NCBI GenBank assembly: GCA_963971285.1
Contig: OZ020247.1
Coordinates: 13,412,614 to 13,476,613 of the forward strand
Length of the DNA: 64,000 bases
Origin: Astropecten irregularis
Taxonomy: Eukaryota > Echinodermata > Asteroidea > Paxillosida > Astropectinidae
Reading direction: 5' to 3'
A program made the position numbers and the translations under genes. This document shows positions 43,701-53,927 of this stretch, piece by piece; the stretch's first letter is position 1; each line of letters begins with the position of its first letter. The notes beneath the pieces are model-generated. The model worked only from the letters and a program-made list of their open reading frames with translations, was not told the DNA's origin and made no database searches.

Positions 43701-46700
43701 CACTGTGGCTGTTTATCACTATTTTCCCATAAAGTGGGCACCATATGGCACTGGGAATTTCACAGATCAAAAATAATTTTGGTCACTGGATAGATACAGC
43801 ATTTCAGGCAGAAACATTTTAACTGTATGTTTCTCCTATCACAATCTCTATACCCTGTAAGTTATAGGCAAATTTGTGGAGATTTCTGTTTCGGTATGCT
43901 ACCAAAGTATGATGTTACCTTTAACTGGAAGAGAATTATGCATTGTAATATTTTATGGACCATTATTTTTCTATTTCACAGAACCAGGCAGGGAAACAAA
44001 GATCTATGGGCGTAATTTCTTCATTGTGATACCCCTCCGTGGAGGTAATCCGGAGAATGGATCTTCTCTTCAAATTGGCTGTGTTTCTTGTCCTGGGTAA
44101 AACATTTTTGGAATTAATTTAGATTTTGTTAACAATCTGGTAGCTTTTTACTCAATTAATGTAGGTATGTTTTCAAGGTTACCCCCCCCCCCTTTCTCAT
44201 AACAGTTGAAATATATATGCTGACTGAGAGTTGTACAATCTTGTACGATGTAATTTCTAGTATTCAGGCATGCTTTCTAACTTTCATAAATTTACTGGAG
44301 TGGGATTCGAACCGACGACCTCCTGAATACCGTACAGGCGCTCTACCAACTGAGCCATCCAGCCCTACATGTATGTTGGTGGTCAATTATCTTTGTCAAT
44401 TTATTTGACATTATCAAATAACCATGCACAAGGGAAACTGACTGAAATTTGTGTTGCAGCATTGTTGCGCATATCGATGAAATGATCCTTGGGATATAGC
44501 GGTATGTGAGTGGTTTCATGGCTTCTGACTGCCAAACGAACAAAGATAATTGACTACTATTAGGGACACCACCAAAGTAAGCTCAGTTGGTAGTGCCTGA
44601 CCGCCTATACTGTATTTTGGAGGTGGCTGGTTCGAATCCCGTTCCAGTCCAATTTTCTTTGTTCAACTTTCATTTATTTCTTCAGCAGGGAATTTGCCTC
44701 CTTGACAAAAATGCATTGAAGGTGCATTGCAGAAATCTCTAACATTATCTAGATACATGTATCCACATGAAAACCTGTTACTGTCCCAAATGACGGACAG
44801 ATTTGTGTTTTCTTTCAGCTCACAAGCAACAGGCAGCATTACACCTTTATGGAATGGGTCTCTGCAAGCTTTCACCGCAAGCCCAACGGCCTCTGTTTTG
44901 CTGAGTGCCTTCGAGCCCTTCTACAGCAATAAGACAGCGGTCCTCAACATCACATCAGATGCTGACATAACGGTTGCCGTCATTCTCAAGATGAGCAGTG
45001 GTACGCTCAGCGCATACACCGCAGTCCCTACGACGGCATTAGACAAGTACTATCCAGTTGTCTCCAACCCTGCCGGAGAGAATAGCTTGTCCGAGCTGAC
45101 GGTGTTGGTTTACCAACCGGACACAGATGTGCGATTCGATTCACAAGATAAGAATTTGACAGTGGATGGCAACCCCCATGATTTGCAGACCGGGGAATCG
45201 GTGACGTATCGAACAAACAAAAACTTCAAGGGAGGTAAACTCATATGTCACAGGCCAGTCACTGGCCTTGTCGAAACGAGATGCAAGTCATCCGTGGAAG
45301 GGTGTCCACATTCTTTGAACTCCCTTTTTCCTTTTGTTTCCTTGGGGACAAGATATGCCGCAATGCCTGTCGGTAAAGAGCAAGACAGGCTCGGGAATAT
45401 CTTACATATTTTTGGCATTTTTGATGAAACCGACATTAATGTGTCGATATCAGGTTCGAATGAAACCTTGAGACTCAATAAAGGCAAGGATTTTGAGAAA
45501 GGCTTTGACCACATGGTGGTAGCCCAAGGTTCGAAACCCTTCCTAGTCCTTCACGTTATCAACAAAGGCATTCCTATCCAGGACATGGCAGCAGTAACAG
45601 TGCCGCCGATGGAGCAGCTGACTCGACAAACAATGACCTTCTCTACGTTCAGCGACATCGACCCCAAGAAGGACGTTCAGAATTACATCAGCATCACTGC
45701 ATCATGCAATGACATTGAAAACATCTGGATACAGCCTAATTCCAATTCCAAATCTAAAACCACCTCAACATCTACGACGAGAACCCCAAAAGTCGGCGAA
45801 ATCTGTGGGAAGTCTGTTCCACTCCTGACTAAGGGCACGCACACCATCGGTCCGAGCCCAGAATCCCCAGATGCGGCGTACTCGGCTATTCTGTACGGAG
45901 CGACCGATACGGGCGTCTTCGCGCACATTCTTGCCACGGAGCTCTTCCAGGTAATCTGCGGGGTCAGTAGTACCCAGGAGGTGACACTCTGCCCTCCGGA
46001 AACACCTCTTCAAGGAACCACCGTCCCACCGACCTCATCATCTGCATCCAGCATGCCGGTATCCCCCACTGCACACAGGAAGAAGCATACGAGCAACGCT
46101 GGCACAAGTAAGTCTCTTGATTCTGAAATTTCTTAGACAATGAAAGAGATATTTATTACTCAGAGATGCAACTGATGACCAATGCTCTAAAGAAAATCTG
46201 AAAATGACTGTTATGGCTAGTGCTGTGTAGATACGCAGCACGATCTAAGGCAGTGCCGCAGAAGATTTTAAAGTGAATATGATCAAAGGAGACTTGAAAA
46301 TAAATTGTACAATTCAAAACATTTGAAGGGGAAAAAATCGGAATTAGGGTGAAAAAAAAACTGGTTTCAAATTAAAATCTGAAAGTTGCTTACTCGGCAT
46401 TAACCTCAAAACTACGGAAGTGTATTTAGGACATAATGGAAATATTGTGCTCCAATATATTGCCCGGGGCGGAATAGCAGGTCCCAAATTTATTTGTAGT
46501 CATGTCCTAACATGCCTAAATACACTTCTGTACAAAACCGGTTTTCAATACATATACTAAAGTAATAAACTACTGCAAACTGCTCATCAGCCAAAATAAC
46601 GACCTGAAATTTACAAAATGCTTGGAAATGTTTCGATCCTAGCAGGACCTTTATCGAAGCCCTTCGATAAAGATCCTGCTAGGATCGAAACGCGTCAGGT

Positions 46701-49083
46701 CCTCATAACTCCAAGCAAAACAGTTTTCAGTCGAAGTATGATAAAAAGTCTGTTGGAGAGTGTCATTTGACTGAGTAAGGAAAATGGGACATGACCTCTC
46801 ATTATTGCCACAGTATTTCTGAAGTCTTTTCTCTTTTATTTTTGATCTTTTAAAAGAGTAAAACAAATTTTGGTCGTTGTTTTACTAATTTCTGGATAAA
46901 TACACCATTTCAGGCGGAACAATTTTAACGGTATGTTTCTACCAGCACCATCTTTATACCCTGTAAGTTATACGAAAATCTGTGAACATTTCTGTTTTGG
47001 TGTCTTACCAAAGTACATGTATGATACTACCTTTAACTACACAAATCCACAACTCCAGAGGCCAATTTCATAAAACTGTTAAGCACAAAAATTTGCTAAG
47101 CATGACATTTCTGTCTTAATAAAAACAGGGTTAACAACCAAATTTCCAAGTGTTGTGTATCACTTGTGATTGTTCTTTGGCTGTTGTTCGCTGACCATGA
47201 ATATCAAATCGAATGTTCAATGGTGGTTTGTTTTATTGGGCGAGACATTTTTGTGCTAAGCAACATTTTGTGCTTAAAACAGTTTTATGAAATTGGCCCC
47301 AGATCATCCATGATGCTAAACTCTGGAGTAGACATTATTAACTAGAAAATCCTTTCACTATGGTCTTTTTACAGTAGCTGCTGTGATTGTTTTAGTGATA
47401 AGCATCGTTGCTGGCATAGGAATTATTGGCTTCTTTGTATTTCGTTACTGCAAAGGGTGAGTATATGGGCTTTCCTATTAAAAGTAAGGACAAAAAACAA
47501 AAATTAATGATCATCAAATAACCACTAGCATGACTATATAGGGAAAGTGACTGAATTTCTAAGTCATTGAAAGGTGAACAAAGAAAAATTGACTGGTGCG
47601 GGATTTGAACTGGCGACCTGAATTGTAACCATATAGGCGCTCTACCAATTGAGATATCCAGCCCAACGTTGGTGGTGTCCCTAAAAGTCAATTATCTTTG
47701 TTCGTTTGGCAGTCAGAAGCCATGAAATCACGCACATTTTAATTGATCAATGATAATCAATGACTTCCACTATGTCCACAGCAGGCGTGGTTCTACGGGG
47801 GGGCTTGGGGGGGGGGCTTGAGCCCCCCCCAAAATTATTTTGTCTAGCCCCCAAAAATAAAATGCAATTGAAAAAAAAATCTTGAAAATACTGGATTTTA
47901 TTCAGTTATTAAGCGCCAATTACATAAAAAACGTGTTGTGTGGGCTCTAATGTGCATGTTTTTCGACCCCTAATAAGATATAGCAGAAGCGAGCGTTAGA
48001 ACCCAAAATATTGGGTCTTCTAGCCCCCCCCCCCCCCCAAAAAAAAGTAATGGCTCTTCTAGCCCCCCAAAAATGTTGGCACTAGAACGGTGCCTGGTCC
48101 ACAGTTACAGATGTGGCTTTATTTCACCACCTGGGGAACCATATGATTTGTGATGGTGTACCATCTCTCTTTATAAACTAGGAGTGCACATATTATGCAC
48201 AGTTTGATTGAGTTTAATCAGTGTACAATGGTAATGCGCGGTATTTTTGAACGCTTGAGGGCGCTTCGAATTACTTCCGGGGGTCATTTGACAATGCCTT
48301 GTTCTTGTGTACCGCTGTGTCAGAAAAAAAAGTACATACGTGTCGTAGTAAAAATATACACTTCTATCGTACCCCAAACGCCAAAATTGTCCGTAAATGA
48401 CCTCTGCTCATTTGACAATTAACCAGACCGTACCCCGGAAGTAAATAAAGTTGTACACCTAACAGCGCCCTCATGCGTTCAAAAATACCGCGCATTGACA
48501 ATTTAAGACATAGCCAAGGGCCAAATAGCCCATTTGGCAGAGAACTGGTACGTTTTTCCGAGGGTAACAGGTTAGAATACTGTTCTGGTCCATTTTTCTT
48601 TAGCATCTGCTCACTAAAGGAAGGAAACTGTTTCTCCTTGGCCTAAAGCATGTGCGGGGTGCATGCTGTGGCCTGTTGTGTCCTACTCAAGGTCTTGTGG
48701 TAAATCTACAGATTGTGGGTTCGAATCCAGCCATGGGTTACGTCCTTAGGCAAGACACCTTGTGACATATTGCTCCTCTTCACCCAGGTGTAAATGGGTA
48801 CATTCGAGGGTATAGATGGCTGTGTGCCCTTGATTAGCCTTCATGCACTTTAAAGTAGCTGGGGATGTATACTCCCCAGGGAGTTGAGATTGTTTCAGGA
48901 AAGTAAATAATAGCCCAATGACCAGGGGATAACAGTTATACGCGCATATCTCACGTGGATTGTGATATGTGTAGGTTTATTATTATTATATGTCAACTTT
49001 TCTATTTCAGCCGTCAGTGGAGGCGTCTGGATGAATCAGAATGCGCAGAAGATCAGCCGATACAACTTCAGCCACTGGCGTGA
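40749..49083 (+). CDS. type I membrane protein with IgGFc-binding N-terminal domain
   Basis: Five exons: 40749-40851, 43982-44096, 44819-46107, 47375-47456 and 49011-49083. All introns are GT-AG with phases 1, 2, 1, 2, giving 553 residues. Residues 1-30 form a signal peptide (hydrophobic WIASCLTAMLVVLQGVNC). The ectodomain starts GRNFFIVIPLRGG and contains the pattern of the IgGFc-binding N-terminal domain, notably LNITSDADITVAVILK, YTAVPTTALDKYYPVVS and LTVLVYQPDTDVRF. A Ser/Thr/Pro-rich stalk follows (about 460-500). A single membrane helix lies at 503-525 and a 28-residue tail ends QLQPLA. The domain is known from mucin-like IgGFc-binding proteins; here it is alone on a membrane anchor, which suggests a surface adhesion or recognition role (inference). 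The start is the first of two adjacent ATGs; the frame is open further upstream. Confidence 0.9.
40922..41287 (-). mobile_element. MITE family 1 copy in intron 1
   Basis: The left end ATTAAGGTAATATTAATC has a small insertion before CATACTTTGGTTTTTATC. The right end AAAGTATGATACTACCTTTA is intact. It sits about 70 bp after the intron 1 donor of the receptor gene. Confidence 0.85.
41829..42341. mobile_element. MITE, 'GGGGCCAATTTCA' family, interrupted copy
   Basis: Left part TTGAGCTGCTTAAGCACA through GACCGAATACAAGTCAAAA, right part GCAGTAAACATCACATGAAA through GCAGATGAAATTGGCCC. The two halves are continuous in the copy at 39981-40207. The break holds a 276-bp insertion. Confidence 0.8.
41954..42229. 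mobile_element. insertion with 9-bp target duplication
   Basis: The insertion is bounded by AGTCAAAAG on both sides (41945-41953 and 42230-42238); the uninterrupted paralogue has a single copy. Its sequence is CpG-rich, includes TATTTTTGAACGGCTGCG (related to the ends of the 48233-48496 element) and ACATGTACATGTACGTAC runs, and ends with a G-run. No clear terminal inverted repeat is visible. Confidence 0.75.
42476..42843. mobile_element. inverted-repeat element with AGGCCATAAAA ends
   Basis: The left arm AGGCCAT, A-run, TTGTTGTATTGGCGTAAC is mirrored by GTTACGCCAATACAACAA, T-run, ATGGCCTT at the right. The interior has GGGTAGGGCGGGCGGAT and GGTCGGGCGGG blocks and long T-runs. It is intron 1 sequence of the receptor gene. 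Confidence 0.85.
43179..43505 (+). mobile_element. MITE family 1 copy within a local tandem duplication
   Basis: The left end TTAAAGGTAGTATCAAACTT follows GCAGGAAGAAAAATCAAATT. That same flank precedes the next copy at 43584, so flank plus MITE were duplicated. The centre is deleted after TTTTTGATCTTTTAAAG. Confidence 0.85.
43584..43924 (+). mobile_element. MITE family 1 copy, rearranged, before exon 2
   Basis: It begins TTAAAGGTACTATCAAACTT, is deleted early, and in its second half switches to the opposite orientation (TTTCTCCTATCACAATC, ACCCTGTAAGTTATAGGC). It ends TACCTTTAA only 57 bp before the exon 2 acceptor of the receptor gene. Confidence 0.8.
44284..44440 (-). mobile_element. tRNA-derived SINE, type 1 (minus), in intron 2
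   Basis: The plus strand shows GGATTCGAACC (B box reversed) and GCGCTCTACCAACTGAGCCA (A box reversed), then CATCCAGCCCTACATG. The tRNA-like head is well preserved. With the plus copy 80 bp downstream it forms an inverted pair. Confidence 0.85.
44522..44680 (+). mobile_element. tRNA-derived SINE, type 1 (plus), in intron 2
   Basis: CTGACTGCCAAACGAACAAA and GGACACCACCAAAGTAAG lead into AGCTCAGTTGGTAGTGCCTG (A box), then GGTTCGAATCC (B box) and the tail CCAATTTTCTTTGTTCAAC. It is similar to 14031-14125. Confidence 0.85.
46630..46691 (+). repeat. palindrome containing two hammerhead-like stem II hairpins
   Basis: A 62-bp inverted repeat (31-bp arms, one mismatch) begins GTTTCGATCCTAGCAGGACC and ends GATCCTGCTAGGATCGAAAC. 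Each arm holds the GATCC-TGCTA-GGATC-GAAAC hammerhead-like core. The right arm continues GCGTCAGGTCCTCATAACTC, the cleavage-site flank. It lies in intron 3 of the receptor gene. Confidence 0.85.
46802..47035 (-). mobile_element. MITE family 1, partial copy in intron 3
   Basis: It starts inside the element (GCCACAGTATTTCTGAAGTC), crosses the centre TTTTAAAAGAGTAAAAC and ends ATGATACTACCTTTAA. The left end is missing. Confidence 0.85.
47058..47300. mobile_element. MITE, 'GGGGCCAATTTCA' family, intron 3
   Basis: The ends AGGCCAATTTCATAAAACTG and TTTATGAAATTGGCCCC, with internal TGTGTATCACTTGTGATTG and GGCTGTTGTTCGCTGACC, match 1889-2129 in reverse orientation. Confidence 0.85.
47571..47735 (-). 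mobile_element. tRNA-derived SINE, type 1 (minus), in intron 4
   Basis: The tail GGTGAACAAAGAAAAATTGA precedes GGATTTGAACTGGCGACC (B-box region) and GCGCTCTACCAATTGAGATA (A-box region, plus-strand view), then CATCCAGCCC-like sequence and CCAACGTTGGTGGTGTCC. The far end is TCGTTTGGCAGTCAGAAG. Confidence 0.85.
47790..48095. mobile_element. G/C-homopolymer element (possible inverted-repeat transposon)
   Basis: The left end GGCGTGGTTCTACGG followed by G-runs faces GCACTAGAACGGTGCCTGG at the right, a loose inverted repeat. Blocks TCTTCTAGCCCCCC and CCCCCCAAAAATGTTGGC recur, and a related fragment lies at 41327-41420. The G7-G10 runs could form quadruplexes in the intron 4 RNA. Confidence 0.6.
48233..48496. 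mobile_element. 264-bp inverted-repeat element, AATGCGCGGTATTTTTGAAC ends
   Basis: The left arm AATGCGCGGTATTTTTGAAC, continuing GC-TTGAGGGCGCT, is matched by AGCGCCCTCATGC and GTTCAAAAATACCGCGCATT at the right. The inner ACTTCCGGGGGTCATTTGAC is also mirrored. It is in intron 4 and non-coding. Confidence 0.88.
48655..48990 (+). mobile_element. tRNA-derived SINE, type 2 (plus), in intron 4
   Basis: The B box GGGTTCGAATCC is followed by AGCCATGGGTTACG, CTTAGGCAAGACACC, TTGCTCCTCTTCACCCAGG, GTAAATGGGTACATTCGAGG and CTCCCCAGGGAGTTGAGATT. It is the same order as the minus copy at 4718-5002 and ends about 20 bp before the exon 5 polypyrimidine tract. Confidence 0.85.
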
Positions 49084-49115
49084 AGATGCTTGACATCCAA
49101 TGCGGACAACGGGAC

Positions 49116-49121
49116 AATAAA
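49116..49121 (+). promoter_or_regulatory. polyadenylation signal AATAAA
   Basis: AATAAA lies 33 bases after the stop codon of the IgGFc-binding-domain gene. This would give a very short 3' untranslated region; a second AATAAA follows near 49300. Confidence 0.6.
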
Positions 49122-51747
49122 AAGCCTTGTGAGTTTCAGTTTTGGGTGTTTTCTTGTCTGAATTTTTTACCAGCTTAACGTTAATATGTGTAACGTTAAC
49201 TGTGGTCCTTAGGCTGGCTAGGGTCGCAATGCTGCACATACAAGCAGCTTTACTTACTCAGACATGATAAAATGAATTATTTTGACCCTGATGCCGTAAA
49301 ATAAATGTTGAATTCTCCAGAGATGGGACATGTTGGACATAATAGCGCTCTGTACTATAATGACATCATATAAGTGTACAAAATTCTGGGATGTCAGACA
49401 AACATTGACTCACACACGCAGTGTACACACCACACATTTGCATGGTTGCAATGTTTGTCTGAGCTAGTGTGCTATTTTTAGCGCAAGTGCGGAGTGCTAT
49501 TGTCAATGTTTAGTTAGATTATACTAGTGATGACCATGCTAATTTTACAAGTTGTCCTCCAGTCATTTCTGTGACAATGAAAACTTCAGCAGAATGTCCA
49601 GACTAACATAAGAAACGAGTCGAAGCCGACTTGTTGTTCTTTCGTCCTTCCATTAAAACTTTCATGGATATTACTCAGTGTTTGCAGTTACTTTTTTTAA
49701 TCATTTTGTTTTTGCAGTTTGATTCTTTGATTAGAACTGTTTAATATGTTCATGAGCTGTGTTTAGAAAAACAGTTTTTTAAATAAAAAAAAAAAGAATA
49801 AATCTGTAAGCATTACAGGTTTGTAAACCATATGAATGGGTCAACCATTTTGCAATTATTAACTTGAAGTAGGTGCTGCTTGTGCATATCCTGTGCTTTA
49901 GTCTTGGGTGCTGTAAATTACCCACCGACTGACAGACAAGACACACAGTTTTATCATGCCTAGTACATTGTGCAAGTGCATTTTTAAGTAGGATCAGAGC
50001 TCAAAGCCTATTCATATATGCCATGTATTCCTATTACATGCACATATGTTCCGTATGCTGAATTAATAAATTAATAAATCACAGCATATGTCCGGTATAC
50101 ACAATGACTACAATGCAATCATTATGCATCCATACAATAAAGACCGGGCATACATTTGTATATCCATGTCAAACATTACGGATGTATACATTAGGTTTAT
50201 CACAGGAGCGGATTTGCACATCAGCTTGTTCTGTGTACCTTGTGTAGAGATCTACCGGGAGTGTTCCATGGTGTAATGTGATTACTGGATATAAGGGCCC
50301 ACGTCCCACGAGGGAATTTATACAGACAATCAGTTCCAGGCAACCTTCAAGGTGAAATGATATTGGCCTTTTAATATTTACAACTTTTTTTTGTTTGTTG
50401 GGGGTGAAAGGGAGGGGGCAAATAGACTGATACAGTACGACTTTGTACTGTCACAAAGACTGTTGTGCTGTTCTTTGTGCCAACAAAGATTTCCTTTGTA
50501 ACATTGCATTGTTGGTTTATAATTACCTCCAAGTTGCCTGTGAAAATGACCTTGTGTGAAATGGCCTCAAGATTTACAAAGTGGAGTCCAGTCTTTCCTG
50601 TACATGTATCTGGAGTCATGTGACCGAACCCCCTAAACTGTTCTGAGCTGAAAATCGGCCTTCCAATGTATTAGGCCTAGTACTTAACATTATGTACTGT
50701 ATTTATTTAATTATGTGTTACAATGTATTGTTTGTGTAACTATTACAGGAAATTGTATTTTTTCAACTTTTTTCAAGTGTGCCTGGAGTAATAAGTTGAC
50801 TTGGCACTTTACAAATGGCATGTAATTATTATGTACAGTACTACTAATTAAATTGTTCTATTGTTTGTTTGGAGTGTGTTTAATACAAAAAAGGATTAAT
50901 TCTTTAGGATCTAGTCCTATATTGCAAAGCATAAATGCAAACCACCACCTGGATATTGTAGTGTTCACATTTCTGCCAAAACAACAAGCAAGAATTGCTG
51001 CTTAAGATTATACAGTAGTTAATTTAATTTCTGCTGCTGCAACCACATTGTGGCATAATCTGCTTTTGTAATTTCTCTGGTTTTCAATTGCAATGTTTCG
51101 AAAAAATTACAGCGTTCACACTTCAAAGCATTCAAAGAAAAATTAATGCAGCCATATTGGCCCTACTGTGAACCTTATTTTTATTTTTTTTTACACTTAA
51201 CTAAATATTAGCGTTTTGAAACTGTATTGGATTCTACTTTGCTTATTTCATGTTGCATACATGTTACTGTACAGTACTTGTAATGAGTAAAAATACAATT
51301 GAGCATTCAAAAATGTAAGAAAAAGAAGAGCTAAGAATATATCTGTACATTTTTTACACAGAAAATTGAAAGGGACCAAGCATGATAGCATATGCATGTG
51401 AAATTAACTAAAGCCATATGTTTACTCCTACATGTACATGTACATGTCTGACCCGCCAATTGTAATGCATGATAGCACCTAATAAGGGACACAAAACAAT
51501 TATACACAGCATATAAATATCAATTTTTGATCCAATGTGCAATTTCACATATATGTAGTCTTTGCCTGGAGCGAATAGAAAACCAAAAATGTGCAGCGTC
51601 AAATTTCCCAGATGGTATAAAAATAACAACATTCAGCTTCCCTGAATGTGGAGAAATGCTTCTCTACTTCCCTGTGTTTCATTTCCTGGGGCCTTATAGC
51701 AATAATAATAGGCTTAGGGGTTAATATGATAACCTTCCATTAAAGTG
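49122..51747. other. intergenic DNA, nothing recognised
   Basis: AT-rich DNA, probably including the receptor gene's 3' end. The minus frame 50371-50619 and plus frame 51527-51724 lack known domains. No RNA gene is recognised. Near 49440-49500 and again near 54255-54320 a block (GCAATGTTTGTCTGAG, TATTTTTAGCGCAAGTGCG) is present in opposite orientation, a dispersed repeat. Confidence 0.45.
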
Positions 51748-52123
51748 TTAAAGGGATGGTACAGAACTGGTGTTTGCGACAAAACTGTTGCTGACACTGA
51801 AAGCACATTATGTAATCCATCATATACCTTAACTGACTAACCTGTAAAAGTTTGAGGTCAATCAGCCATCTGGGTCACGAGAAAATAGTGAAAACCCCGT
51901 GTACGGAGAACTGTACACATTTCAACGAATGAATAAAACGCTTCGAATCGATTTATTCCAATCGGAAAATAGTTTCATTTATTTCTCAACGAATATGGCA
52001 TTTCAGACAAAAACATTTCATGGGATGTTTTCTCCTATCATCACCATTATACTGTGTAAGTTTTATGTGAATCTGTGATTATGAAGTGTATTTTGCCTTA
52101 CCAATTCTGTACCCTCCCTTTAA
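51748..52123 (-). mobile_element. MITE related to family 2
   Basis: The ends are TTAAAGGGATGGTACAGAAC and CCAATTCTGTACCCTCCCTT then TAA. The interior keeps GAGGTCAATCAGCCATCTGG, GGGTCACGAGAAAATAG and TATACTGTGTAAGTTTTATG. The termini differ from family 2 (GGGATGG versus GGTATAA), so it is a separate subfamily. Confidence 0.75.
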
Positions 52124-52139
52124 GCAATAGTTTATATCT

Positions 52140-52990
52140 AAAGCCGTACTGCATGTTCTTTTCTTTTTTTGCTAAAGAAATGTAGATTCATTATAGGTAG
52201 AAATATCAAGAAAGATATCAGTTATTGTGACGGTCATCTGTGAAATTTTTCCAGTTCCATACAGTGCCTACTTTTTGAGAAAACAATGAAAAATGCTCAT
52301 GGTATTTTCAAAATTATTTTCAGGAGTTTTTATTTCCCGGAGATTTTCCCGGATATCAGAACTACTTTGGTGTCATTGATTTTACTCTATTCTGGATACA
52401 ATAATACAGCATTTCACAGGCAAATTTATTTTAATTTTTAATGGTATGTTTCTACCAGCACCATCTTTATTAGGGTGCTCCTTTTTATAACTGTGGTTCT
52501 CATTTCTTTTCAGCTTGAGGGAGGGTCTGTCGGTCGAAAAAAAAAAAAAAAGTTTGGTGGAAAAAAAAATCTGGCTGAATACGGTACACAAAAACATAAA
52601 GAAAATGATGAGAAATGTGCATTGTATTCACTGTAATCTCGTTTGAATATGTTTTTATTATTTCTGTGACAGAAAGTATATCTTTGCACCGAAGGCAAAG
52701 TCATGTGTGTTTAGTAAGTTCAAAATGTAGGCCTTTTGGCAAAAATTTTCTCCAGAAATTCTGGAAATTACGTGTATTACTTTTTTCTTGAATTTATATT
52801 ATGTCATTGTGGACAGGGTCGGCGGCAAAAAAAAAAAGTTTTTTTTTTTCTTCGGTCGGAGCCCAAAATATGGGTCAGTCGGAAATGAGAACCACAGTAA
52901 TAAAAAGGGGCGCCCTTAGCAAAGTTATACATTATGTACATTGTATGTATGTGATAACTAGTTTTGGTATGCTACCAAAGTAATGTATGA
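52140..52990 (-). mobile_element. MITE family 1 relic with nested element
   Basis: Decayed family 1 sequence (GTAGATTCATTATAGGTAGA, GACGGTCATCTGTGAAATT, CTACTTTTTGAGAAAACAAT) runs to CACCATCTTTAT at 52470. It resumes at AAAGTTATACATTATG after a 447-bp insertion and ends near GGTATGCTACCAAAGTAATG. Confidence 0.7.
52471..52917. mobile_element. 447-bp inverted-repeat element, TAGGGTGCTCC ends
   Basis: The left arm TAGGGTGCTCCTTTTTATAA with CTGTGGTTCTCATTTC is mirrored by GAAATGAGAACCACAG and AATAAAAAGGGGCGCCCTTA. Sub-terminal GGGTCTGTCGGTCG and GGTCGGCGGC blocks flank A-runs. A half copy lies at 35716-36002. Confidence 0.88.
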
Positions 52991-53052
52991 TGTGCAGTAT
53001 TGATGTTACCTAATAATAGAACATCTTGTTCTAAAATAGTTTATATGTGGTG

Positions 53053-53445
53053 TACCGTAATTTTCGGAATATAGCCCGCGGCTAATGTGTTGATTCTCAC
53101 CCTGAAAAATGTCTCTGCGGTTTATATTGCGGGCGGCTAATATGGCAACATCTGAAGAATAAAACCAACTTTAGGAAGTTTAGGGTATTCATAGATTAGT
53201 TTAACCAACAAAAGAACCCAAGCAAGTCAAAACCATCAAAGTTGTCCTCTCGCTGTCCCTGCAGAACATGGGCCGAACCTTTCCTTTTGTGTTGCGAACG
53301 CGCGACTGATAAATGCTACGCTTTGTCCGTGCAGGTGCGGCTTATAAACCATTGCGGCTTATACAGTATATTTAAATCTTAATTTCCTGATTTTGGCGTG
53401 CTGCGGCTTATAATCCACGCGGCCTATATTCCGAAAATTACGGTA
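53053..53445. mobile_element. 393-bp inverted-repeat element, TACCGTAATTTTCGGAATAT ends
   Basis: A perfect 22-bp inverted repeat (TACCGTAATTTTCGGAATAT plus AG) marks both ends. Sub-terminal GCCCGCGGCTAAT / TGCGGCTTATAA repeats continue inward. Sequences of this kind are, from memory, widespread non-autonomous DNA transposons in animals. It is non-coding. Confidence 0.9.
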
Positions 53446-53667
53446 CTAAACATACTGCTTAAGTTCTGTTGCAATAATGCTGTGTGTTGTTCTATAGCAT
53501 ATCATTACTAGTGTGCAGTGATTGTTTTAATCAAAAAGTATTTCTTAAAATATATTATTATTATATGCCATGAAAGGACGAAGTGCAATGGCTTGATTTT
53601 AATTGGTTTTTGCTTTTATACAGAGGCTGTAAAAATGCTAAGATTATATGAAGATACAGAAGGCTAA

Positions 53668-53927
53668 GGGGCCGTCCATAAGGTATGTACGCACGAAATG
53701 CCCACTTTTTGACCCCCCCTCCCCCTCTGTACGCATGGCGTACGCAATGGTCTTTTTTTCATGTTTTTTACCTCTTTTTTTGCGCGATAATGCTATGCAA
53801 AATTTTCGTTTGCGTACGGTACGCTTTGGCCTTAACCCCCCCTCCCCCCTGTACGCATGGCGTACACATCGGTATCAACCCCCCCCTCCCCCCCCCCTTC
53901 GTGCGTACGTACTTTATGGACGGCCCC
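53668..53927. mobile_element. 260-bp inverted-repeat element, GGGGCCGTCCATAA ends
   Basis: The left end GGGGCCGTCCATAAGGTATG with TACGCACGAA is mirrored by TTCGTGCGTACGTACTTTAT and GGACGGCCCC. The interior contains three TACGCATGGCGTACGC-type palindromes separated by C-rich runs. Proline-rich frames over it are artefacts. Elements with a GGGGCCGTCCATAA end are, as I recall, common in animal genomes. Confidence 0.88.

Noticed and set aside
45683-46013. Minus-strand frames opposite the receptor exon 3
   Set aside because: They are shadows of the real coding exon and have no family resemblance.
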